A DNA stretch of 5,298 nt from Alphaproteobacteria bacterium. GTDB lineage: Bacteria > Pseudomonadota > Alphaproteobacteria > Micavibrionales > UBA2020. The DNA is taken from positions 1 through 5,298 of the forward strand of contig JAQSWE010000194.1 in the NCBI GenBank assembly GCA_029266795.1, in the 5' to 3' direction. A program made the position numbers and the translations under genes. Positions 1 through 4,769 of this stretch are shown one piece after another (positions within the stretch are counted from its first letter, which is position 1; every line of letters starts with the position of its first letter). The notes under the pieces were generated by a model. That model was not told the DNA's origin. It saw only the letters and a list, made by a program, of their open reading frames with translations, and ran no database searches.

Positions 1-70
1 AGCCGGAAAGGGGCAGCGCGCAAACGGCCATCAGGCCAAGGCACATTACGAATTTCTTGAGGTTAGTCAA
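1..70 (-). CDS. Exported protein, N-terminal fragment (TTG start)
   Basis: Only the first 23 codons lie in the window; the rest continues beyond base 1. The start is a TTG at 70-68. It is chosen because AAGGAG (78-83, complement) sits 7 nt upstream, whereas the in-frame ATG eight codons later has no such site. The peptide reads MTNLKKFVMCLGLMAVCALP and then LSG. Two lysines followed by a hydrophobic stretch make it a signal peptide. The next codon begins with T, so a cysteine there would complete an LSGC lipobox, but it cannot be read. The gene follows the periplasmic sensor by 57 nt and is probably the fourth member of the sigma-factor operon. Its function cannot be told. The call as a gene rests on the ribosome binding site and the signal peptide. 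Confidence 0.72.
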   Translation of the reverse strand, partial: MTNLKKFVMCLGLMAVCALPLSG

Positions 71-78
71 AGCCAGTC

Positions 79-107
79 TCCTTCGGGGTTGTTGTTCCAC
101 CGAAGGA
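79..107 (-). promoter_or_regulatory. Hairpin masking the ribosome binding site of the TTG-start gene
   Basis: In the minus-strand transcript TCCTTCGG (107-100) can pair with CCGAAGGA (86-79), a perfect 8-bp stem around a 13-nt loop. The 3' arm contains most of the AAGGAG site (83-78). No U-tract follows, so it does not look like an intrinsic terminator. Folding would hide the ribosome binding site and could lower or regulate translation of the downstream exported protein relative to the rest of the operon. The pairing is seen directly; the regulatory role is inference. Confidence 0.5.
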
Positions 108-127
108 TAACAGGCTGAGGGGCAAAA

Positions 128-742
128 TCAAGGCTGCGCGGGGGGCGTATCCGGCGGCGCGCCACCGGGTACTTCGCAGCCGCCGCAGTTACCAGCAGGC
201 GGCTTGGAGGACTGGTCATAATTCTGCGCGGGTGTGCCATCATGGCGGGTATGGTCGTTGCCGTCACGCGGACGACGGTCGCCGCGCTCGCGTTTGCCTT
301 TCGGCGGGCGCATCTTGTCCATCTCGGCACGGCCTTCCGGCGATAAACGACCGGAAATCTCCTTGCGGGCAGCGCGCACGGTTTTGAGCAGCGCGGCTTT
401 TTTCAGCGCTTCCTCGCGCCCCGCCTTTTCGATAGCGATACTATCGACGGGATCGGCGGCATGGGCTGCTTCCAGCTTTTCGCGCGCGGCTTCAAGCTCC
501 GTGCGGCGCACTTCCATTTCGGCCTCGTATTTCCCCTTAACTTCTTTCAGGATCACGCGGTCGGGCTCGGAGAGCCTCTTCATCAACTGCTCATCACGTT
601 TGCGCCATTCGGCGCGGCGGTCGTCTGACGGCTTCGATGCTTCCTGGCTGGCGCGGTCGCCCAGCATCAATGCCCCCATAAAGATGTTACCGGCGAGGGA
701 CAGAAACAGCAGGCCGCCCAATACAGTCGCAAGCTTGTTCAT
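128..742 (-). CDS. Membrane-anchored periplasmic heavy-metal/stress sensor, CnrX/Spy-like
   Basis: This 204-residue protein has one N-terminal hydrophobic helix (about 5-28, with LSLAGNIFMGALMLG), typical of alphaproteobacterial periplasmic heavy-metal sensors. A charged, mostly helical periplasmic domain follows (about 40-145), likely coiled, with an LSPEGR motif at 133-138 like the LTxxQ/SPEGR repeat of Spy/CpxP/CnrX relatives. The tail (145-204) is Arg/Asp/Pro/Gly-rich and carries HTRH and a CGGC motif (186-189) that could bind metal or form a disulfide. In CnrYXH-type systems such a protein senses metal in the periplasm and acts on the anti-sigma factor; the same role is inferred here from gene order. 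The ATG directly follows the TAA of the upstream gene, with GGGGAG about 9 nt before it inside that gene, so translation is probably coupled. A chaperone-like role instead of a sensor role is possible. Confidence 0.8.
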   Translation of the reverse strand: MNKLATVLGGLLFLSLAGNIFMGALMLGDRASQEASKPSDDRRAEWRKRDEQLMKRLSEPDRVILKEVKGKYEAEMEVRRTELEAAREKLEAAHAADPVDSIAIEKAGREEALKKAALLKTVRAARKEISGRLSPEGRAEMDKMRPPKGKRERGDRRPRDGNDHTRHDGTPAQNYDQSSKPPAGNCGGCEVPGGAPPDTPPAQP

Positions 743-1216
743 TTAGAAAATCTCCCCGTTCGCGCCATAGGTATAGCCGTCGGCGCTGGCCAGAATTTGT
801 TCTTCTGCAACATAAGACGGATCAAGCGGGACATAAGATTTGGGCTGCGGATTGAAGCCCGTAAGGAAACCAATCAGTGCAACCACCATCAGACCGCCCG
901 AGGGGGCGAATATCCAGGAAGGCTTCCACATAGACTGTTTCAAGGCGGCCGCGGCCACAGCAGGCTTCACGGCAGGCGTAGCCGGAGATTGTTCGGTGAG
1001 CCCTTGCATGATCCGCGCTTCCAGCGCCGATATATCAAGCGTGCGGGGGGTATATGCGCGCAGTTGCGCATCTGTGAGGAGCTGTTTTTCAAACAGGGTT
1101 GCGGCTTCCGCGTTATTCTTCATGAAAGCGACGGCGGGTTTCACCAGCGCTTGCGGCCAGCGCGACAGATCTGCGGAATAAAGATCCACATTGTTTCTGA
1201 ATTCGTCGAGTGTCAT
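743..1216 (-). CDS. Probable anti-sigma factor, single-helix membrane protein
   Basis: This 157-residue protein has a hydrophilic N-terminal part (1-95), one predicted membrane helix (about 101-121, WIFAPSGG to FLTGF) and a short C-terminal part (122-157) that would be periplasmic. The start of the protein has the pattern DLYSADLSRWP (11-21). I recall that pattern from small proteins encoded beside ECF sigma factors in alphaproteobacteria. A cytoplasmic sigma-binding region, one helix and a short periplasmic tail fit an anti-sigma factor. No zinc-binding HxxxCxxC motif is visible, so it is not a ZAS-type anti-sigma factor. It overlaps the sigma gene by the ATGA at 1216-1213 and has GGAGG about 8 nt before its ATG. 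The identification rests mainly on topology and position between sigma gene and sensor gene. Confidence 0.65.
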   Translation of the reverse strand: MTLDEFRNNVDLYSADLSRWPQALVKPAVAFMKNNAEAATLFEKQLLTDAQLRAYTPRTLDISALEARIMQGLTEQSPATPAVKPAVAAAALKQSMWKPSWIFAPSGGLMVVALIGFLTGFNPQPKSYVPLDPSYVAEEQILASADGYTYGANGEIF

Positions 1217-1797
1217 GACCGTTCCTCCACTAACTTGTCCCGCAGGTAACGGCGCGAGCGCACCAGCAGGGATTCAATCGCGCCGACGCTGATGCCCAGC
1301 ATATCGGCCGCTTCCTTGTTCGAATACTCTTCATAGAAGCACAAAACAAACGCGGCGCGCTGCCGCTCAGGCAATTCTCCCAGCGCGGCTTGAACGCGCT
1401 TCGATTGCTCGTGCTGTTCGATGCGGCCGTCGGCGCCGATGCTGCCGTCCATCGGCTCGGGAATGTCGTCGATGTTGGAAAAGCGGTTCTTGCGCTTTTC
1501 ATCGATGCACAGGTTAAGCACGATGCGGTAAAGCCAGGTCGTGAACTTCGCGCCGGATTTAGACGGCTCTTCCCAATCCTTGGCATGCTTCCAGACGCGG
1601 ATGAAAGCTTCCTGCGCCACGTCCTCGGCCGCGAGCGTGCCGCCCATGATGCGGGTCGCGAGACGCACGGTGCGCGCAAGATGGCGATGCATGAGCTTTT
1701 GAAAAGCCCGCTGGTCGCCCCCCGCGATATGGCGCATAAGGTCGGCATCGTCCTTCGCCTCGTCGGTTACGTGACTGAATGGGGCCTGTTCTTGCAT
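1213..1797 (-). CDS. ECF-type RNA polymerase sigma factor
   Basis: It directs RNA polymerase to a dedicated set of promoters. With the start used here it has 194 residues, the usual ECF size. Region 2 spans about 19-103: DLMRHIAGGDQRAF, then EDVAQEAFIRVWK (58-70), then FTTWLYRIVLNLCIDEKRK (85-103), the core- and -10-binding part. A linker follows. Region 4 spans about 135-190, with ALGELPERQR and the helix-turn-helix YSNKEAADMLGISVGAIESL (158-177). The reading frame is open further up, with ATGs at 1818 and 1866 (201 and 217 residues). I prefer 1797 because the extra codons include AGG, TTA, AGA, ATA, TCA and AGT, unlike the rest of the gene, and because AAGTGAG lies just upstream. All three starts have weak ribosome binding sites. 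Probably controlled by the overlapping downstream membrane protein, and likely autoregulated. Confidence 0.9.
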   Translation of the reverse strand: MQEQAPFSHVTDEAKDDADLMRHIAGGDQRAFQKLMHRHLARTVRLATRIMGGTLAAEDVAQEAFIRVWKHAKDWEEPSKSGAKFTTWLYRIVLNLCIDEKRKNRFSNIDDIPEPMDGSIGADGRIEQHEQSKRVQAALGELPERQRAAFVLCFYEEYSNKEAADMLGISVGAIESLLVRSRRYLRDKLVEERS

Positions 1798-1873
1798 CCG
1801 CTCACTTATTGAAAACATTGTTTTTCTACTGCTGCCCTCGGAAGTTAAACGGTTTTCCGGCCTCATTCCATTG

Positions 1874-1882
1874 TTGTCACGG
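1874..1882 (-). promoter_or_regulatory. CCGTGACAA element facing the sigma operon
   Basis: The complement reads CCGTGACAA. The same nine bases occur on the plus strand at 1955-1963, facing the Spy-like gene. Two identical elements, each pointing toward one of the divergent units, are what a shared -35 element or activator site would look like. If it is a -35 element, transcription would begin near 1850, downstream of the ATG at 1866, which favours one of the shorter sigma-factor starts. No matching -10 sequence is obvious at a common spacing, so the promoter call is weak. Confidence 0.35.
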
Positions 1883-1891
1883 GCGGGCAGC

Positions 1892-1915
1892 CCAATTCCT
1901 GCGCCAATTCCTTAT
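1892..1915. repeat. Tandem CCAATTCCT repeats in the divergent control region
   Basis: CCAATTCCT occurs at 1892-1900 and again at 1904-1912, a 12-bp period, roughly one helical turn. The second copy continues as CCAATTCCTTAT to 1915. A third near-copy, CCAATTTCTTAT, lies at 1999-2010 just before the ribosome binding site of the Spy-like gene. Helically phased repeats between divergent genes suggest a regulator binding site. No regulator is identified. Confidence 0.45.
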
Positions 1916-1935
1916 AAATTTACATAAATTACGCG

Positions 1936-1950
1936 CAGGGTTTCCCCCTG
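1936..1950. repeat. Small inverted repeat CAGGG-TTTCC-CCCTG
   Basis: A 5-bp perfect inverted repeat with a 5-nt loop is followed on the plus strand by TTTT. It lies between the AT-rich tract ATAAATT-TAC-ATAAATT (1914-1930) and the CCGTGACAA element (1955-1963). It may be part of an operator or simply chance; it is too short to be a convincing terminator. Confidence 0.25.
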
Positions 1951-1954
1951 TTTT

Positions 1955-1963
1955 CCGTGACAA
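1955..1963 (+). promoter_or_regulatory. CCGTGACAA element facing the Spy-like gene
   Basis: This is the plus-strand copy of the nonamer found inverted at 1874-1882. It lies 67 nt before the ATG at 2031. Downstream there is TACAAT (1972-1977) and ATGTCG (1976-1981), either of which could carry a -10 region, and a TATAAT at 2008-2013 that lacks a recognisable -35 at normal spacing. It is a candidate target of the divergently encoded sigma factor; this is inference from position and sharing of the element. Confidence 0.35.
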
Positions 1964-1998
1964 AGAGCAGATACAATGTCGCCAAGAGGCAGCCCTCA

Positions 1999-2010
1999 CC
2001 AATTTCTTAT
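1999..2010 (+). repeat. Third copy of the CCAATT element
   Basis: CCAATTTCTTAT matches 11 of 12 bases of CCAATTCCTTAT at 1904-1915. It overlaps the TATAAT at 2008-2013 and ends 8 nt before the AAAGGAG ribosome binding site, so a protein bound here could affect transcription or translation initiation of the Spy-like gene. Confidence 0.35.
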
Positions 2011-2030
2011 AATAATCAAAGGAGTAGCAT

Positions 2031-2594
2031 ATGACTTCCCTGAAACTTTCTTTCCTGTCAGTTCCGCTTTTCGCCCTCGCGCTTACAGGTTATGTGGCAA
2101 CCACCGCCGTTGCCGAGGAAGCCATGATGGCAAAACCGGCTGCCGAAGCCGGCAAGGAAGCGGGCAAAGCCGGTAAAGGCGAGTATCGCAAGGGCATGAA
2201 GCGCGGCGGCGGCATGATGATGACCGCAGAGGAGCTCGACAAGCTCGAAGCCATGTCACCCGAGGAACGCAATGCGTTCTTCAAGCAGCGCCATGAAGAA
2301 TTCGGCAAGATGTCGAAAGAAGAAAAAGAAGCCAAAATGAACGAACGCAAGAAAGCGTTCGAAGCGCTGTCGGATGACGACAGAAAGGCCCTGAAGGAGC
2401 GTAACGATAAATTCCACAACACCATCAAGGCGGCGAAGAAAAAGGAAATGGAAGACTTCCTCAACACCCTGACGCCCGAGCAGCGTGCGAAGTGGGATGC
2501 GATGCAAAAAGACAAGCATCACCGCTGGGGCGGCAAGGACGGCAAGCGCGGCGATAAAGGCGCGAAAGAAGCCGCTCCCGATAAAGCCGAATAA
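2031..2594 (+). CDS. Exported Spy/CpxP-like periplasmic protein
   Basis: This 187-residue protein has a signal peptide (1-28, cleavage expected after TAVA, before EE). A Lys/Gly/Met-rich segment follows (about 31-64, with GMKRGGGMMM), then a strongly charged helical domain (about 65-160). That domain carries repeated motifs MSPEER (75), MSKEEK (94), LSDDDR (113) and LTPEQR (147); the last is the LTxxQ motif of the Spy/CpxP family. The tail is basic and contains HHRW. It has no cysteine. Family members are small periplasmic chaperones or stress and metal adaptor proteins. The ATG has a strong AAAGGAG site 6 nt upstream. It is divergent from the sigma operon and is a likely member of its regulon. 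Its sequence is only loosely Spy-like, so the chaperone role is an inference. Confidence 0.75.
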   Translation: MTSLKLSFLSVPLFALALTGYVATTAVAEEAMMAKPAAEAGKEAGKAGKGEYRKGMKRGGGMMMTAEELDKLEAMSPEERNAFFKQRHEEFGKMSKEEKEAKMNERKKAFEALSDDDRKALKERNDKFHNTIKAAKKKEMEDFLNTLTPEQRAKWDAMQKDKHHRWGGKDGKRGDKGAKEAAPDKAE

Positions 2595-2606
2595 TTTTTG
2601 AAAATT

Positions 2607-2652
2607 AAAAGGCCGCAGGCGGGTTTTAACCTTCCCTGCGGCCTTTTTTTTT
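2607..2652 (+). terminator. Strong intrinsic terminator after the Spy-like gene
   Basis: AAAAGGCCGCAGG (2607-2619) pairs perfectly with CCTGCGGCCTTTT (2635-2647), a 13-bp stem with nine GC-rich central pairs and a 15-nt loop. A run of nine T (2644-2652) follows. It begins 12 nt after the TAA of the Spy-like gene. Read on the other strand the stem is followed by TTTTAATTTT, so it could also stop opposing transcription. Confidence 0.93.
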
Positions 2653-2655
2653 GCG

Positions 2656-2661
2656 TATAGT
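2656..2661 (+). promoter_or_regulatory. Possible -10 box for a leaderless hydrolase mRNA
   Basis: TATAGT ends 6 nt before the ATG at 2668, which would place the transcription start on the A of the start codon. No good ribosome binding site precedes that ATG, only GAG three bases away. The matching -35 region would fall on 2633-2638, inside the terminator stem, and is not a good TTGACA match. The proposal is based on spacing and the missing ribosome binding site. Confidence 0.35.
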
Positions 2662-2667
2662 CGAGCC

Positions 2668-3444
2668 ATGTCACGCACTACCCTTAAATACAAATTCGAC
2701 AATGGCCGTGGCCAGAAGCTGGCCGGCCTCCTCGATATGCCCGCCAGCCCACCCGAATTTTTCGGCGTGTTTGGCCCCTGCTTCACCTGCCCCAAGGAAT
2801 CCCACGCCGCGGCGAAGGTCTGCCGGCATATGGCCGATAACGGCGTCGCGATGCTGCGGATCGACGTGACGGGGCAAGGAGAAAGCGAAGGCGTTTTCGC
2901 CGAAGCGAACTTCACGACGCGCGTGCAGGATATCATTGCCGCCAGTGCAGCCCTCGCACGCGATTACGAAGCCCCCAAGCTGCTGGTCGGCCACAGCATC
3001 AGCGGAACGGCCGCACTGGCCGCCGCCAAATCTCTTCCGGATTTGCAAGCCATCGCCACTATAGGGTCGCCGCGCGACCCAGCCAGCATCATCGAGAAAT
3101 TCCGCCGCCAGAACCTGATCACCGACAAGGGCGGCGACGACATGGAGATACTGGTCATCAACCAGCGCGTCGCATTCAAAAAATCCTTCATCGACGACAT
3201 GCTGGCGCAGAATGTTGCCGAAGACACGGCAAAAATCGACAAGAAACTATTCGTTTTCCACGCTCCCCACGACAACATCGTGACGGCGGACAACGCGCAG
3301 GATATCTACGACCGTGCGGTGGCCGCAGACCGCGAGCTGGTGATGCTGGATCCCGTCGCGACCCACCTGTTCGAAAACAGGAAGGAGGATGCGGCATTCG
3401 TGGCCGACACCCTCCTTGACTGGTTCAGGCTGCACCTGAAATAA
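2668..3444 (+). CDS. Alpha/beta hydrolase, like the hydrolase half of OsmC-fusion proteins
   Basis: This 258-residue soluble serine hydrolase has no signal peptide. The nucleophile elbow is GHSISG (108-113) with Ser110. Likely triad partners are Asp202 in HAPHDN and His233 in ATHLF. Other family marks are CFTCPKE (38-44), RIDVTGQGESEG (64-75) and ATIGSPRDP (130-138). These match the hydrolase domain of bifunctional hydrolase/OsmC proteins as I remember them. Those are about 400 residues long and end in an OsmC peroxide-reducing domain. Here the stop follows directly after the hydrolase domain and the next gene is on the other strand, so the OsmC part is absent. The substrate is unknown; an esterase or acyl-hydrolase role in detoxification is a guess. 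It converges with the metallopeptidase gene, one base between stops. Confidence 0.88.
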   Translation: MSRTTLKYKFDNGRGQKLAGLLDMPASPPEFFGVFGPCFTCPKESHAAAKVCRHMADNGVAMLRIDVTGQGESEGVFAEANFTTRVQDIIAASAALARDYEAPKLLVGHSISGTAALAAAKSLPDLQAIATIGSPRDPASIIEKFRRQNLITDKGGDDMEILVINQRVAFKKSFIDDMLAQNVAEDTAKIDKKLFVFHAPHDNIVTADNAQDIYDRAVAADRELVMLDPVATHLFENRKEDAAFVADTLLDWFRLHLK

Positions 3445-3445
3445 A

Positions 3446-4654
3446 TTACGGCGCTTTCGGCTTGTTATCGTTCGGCGCGGGCGGTGTTTGCCCCGGTTTC
3501 TTGCCGCTGGAAAAATCAATCATCGCGTCGCGGAAGGCACGGCGCAACCCGTCCATTTCCGGTTCCTTGTCCAGTTTCCGCTTCATCATTTTACCGGCAT
3601 CGCCTGCGATTTTCTTGAGCTCGTCCGGCGTCTTGCTTTGCGGCAGGTCCGTCGGGGCATACATGCGGAAGGCGTTGAAATAACGTTGGCAGGCGTCCAG
3701 CACTGAGGGCGATTCTGTTTTCGCGCCAATTTCGCAAGCCTTGGCGAGCGAATTCATCGCGCGATCGCCGTCATGCGTCTTGTTGGCGATGGCCGCTTTC
3801 GACACGGCCACGGTTTCGGCGAAAGCCTGCTGCATGTTATATTCTGCATCGACCGACAGGTGGCGGCGCTGCGCGATATCGATCGCGAGGTCGCGCGTCT
3901 GCGCGGGCGTCAGGTGCGCGAGCTTACCCTGCTTGTTGAGCGCGATTACTTCGTCGAGCGCGGGGCTGGTCCAGTGAACAACATCGCCTTTATGCACCGC
4001 GTTGAAGTTGCGCAGTTCGCTGACAAATTCAGGGAATTCGCTCTGCGCGCCATAGCGTTGGTAATGGCGGATCATGGAATAGCAATCTGCTTCGCATTCG
4101 GCGCGGTTGCCGATGCTCGACGTCTTCATGCTTTGCTTGTTGATGCTCAGCATCGTCAGCGCATGACCGAGCTCATGGTCCAGCACGTAACGCTGCCACA
4201 TTTCCGTGTTGTTAAACTCTTCCTTCATGGCCGGATAGCGCGCATTTGAGTCTGGCCCAATGCTGTGGCCGGTAAACAGCGCCTTCAGCCGCTGCGCCGT
4301 AAATTCATCGCCGGCTGGCATCACGATGCGCCCGTAAATAACGGCTTCCGCCTTGCGCGCGAAGGGAGTGTCGGTGATGTTCACGCTCATCGGAATCTTC
4401 TTCATGAAGGCTGTTTCGCCAAGCGAACGCGCGAAAGGTACCATTGCGCCTTTGTTCGCGGACTGCAACTCATCGAGTGCAGGCATAATCAGCCCGACGG
4501 CTTCCTTCCCCGTTGCTGCCGCCTGCGGGTTCAGGATAAACACGTCTTTCCTGTGCTGGGGGAACTCAAGGTAAAATTCTGCGATTGCGGCGGTATAATC
4601 CAGCGAAGGTCCGCCTGAATCGGGAACGGGGGCGCGGTTGGGAACGGCATTCAT
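3446..4654 (-). CDS. Putative cytoplasmic zinc metallopeptidase, unassigned family
   Basis: This 402-residue protein has a zinc-peptidase signature: HELGH (160-164) gives two zinc-binding histidines and the catalytic Glu161. ECEAD follows 22 residues later (186-190), matching the ExxAD pattern that supplies the third zinc ligand (Glu186) in gluzincins such as the M48 family. The spacing between the two motifs is shorter than I expect for M48. No signal peptide or membrane helix is visible, so it probably acts in the cytoplasm. The region after about 235 is helical, and the end (384-402) is a Lys/Pro-rich disordered tail. The ATG has AGGAG 7 nt upstream. I do not recognise the family and cannot name a substrate. 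The motif pair makes the peptidase call fairly safe, while its biological role is open. Confidence 0.8.
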   Translation of the reverse strand: MNAVPNRAPVPDSGGPSLDYTAAIAEFYLEFPQHRKDVFILNPQAAATGKEAVGLIMPALDELQSANKGAMVPFARSLGETAFMKKIPMSVNITDTPFARKAEAVIYGRIVMPAGDEFTAQRLKALFTGHSIGPDSNARYPAMKEEFNNTEMWQRYVLDHELGHALTMLSINKQSMKTSSIGNRAECEADCYSMIRHYQRYGAQSEFPEFVSELRNFNAVHKGDVVHWTSPALDEVIALNKQGKLAHLTPAQTRDLAIDIAQRRHLSVDAEYNMQQAFAETVAVSKAAIANKTHDGDRAMNSLAKACEIGAKTESPSVLDACQRYFNAFRMYAPTDLPQSKTPDELKKIAGDAGKMMKRKLDKEPEMDGLRRAFRDAMIDFSSGKKPGQTPPAPNDNKPKAP

Positions 4655-4714
4655 CTGGCATCTCCTGAAAGTGTGTGTAGCGTCATTTTATGCAGGAGAG
4701 AAACGACTGTATAT

Positions 4715-4744
4715 AATTTATTGCCGTCTGGGCGATAAAGACAA
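4715..4744 (-). promoter_or_regulatory. Candidate promoter of the metallopeptidase gene with imperfect palindrome
   Basis: On the complement TTGTCT (4744-4739) and TAAATT (4720-4715) are separated by 18 nt, a moderate sigma-70-like match. The spacer is nearly filled by an imperfect inverted repeat (4718-4725 with 4731-4738, one mismatch, 5-nt loop), which could be an operator or a weak hairpin ending the upstream gene. It lies in the 115-nt gap between the two minus-strand genes. Confidence 0.3.
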
Positions 4745-4769
4745 TTCGTTCATTTTAATCTTAGGGAAA

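Noticed and set aside
67..330. Minus-strand 87-codon open frame overlapping the end of the sensor gene
   Set aside because: It lies in another frame of the sensor's tail, is Arg/Ala/Thr-rich without domain character, and would run through the hairpin and ribosome binding site of the next gene.
234..746. Plus-strand 170-codon open frame
   Set aside because: Antisense to the periplasmic sensor; Ser/Arg-rich composition is typical of the complement of a GC-rich Glu/Ala/Arg gene.
1230..1748. Second minus-strand frame of 172 codons within the sigma gene
   Set aside because: It is a shifted frame of the sigma gene, Ser/Cys/Trp/Arg-rich, with no family features.
1914..1930. AT-rich ATAAATT repeat as a Fur box
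   Set aside because: It does not match the GATAATGATAATCATTATC pattern well enough; base composition alone explains it.
2008..2013. Perfect TATAAT before the Spy-like gene as its main promoter
   Set aside because: No -35 element at 16-18 bp, and a start near 2020 would fall inside the ribosome binding site. It was kept only as a note.
2256..2936. Minus-strand 226-codon open frame across the Spy-like gene, the terminator and the hydrolase start
   Set aside because: It runs antisense through two well-supported genes and an intrinsic terminator, has no ribosome binding site seen, and its Phe/Arg-rich product mirrors the Lys/Glu-rich Spy-like codons.
3773..4249. Plus-strand 158-codon open frame
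   Set aside because: Antisense to the metallopeptidase core, whose HELGH motif gives strong coding evidence on the other strand.
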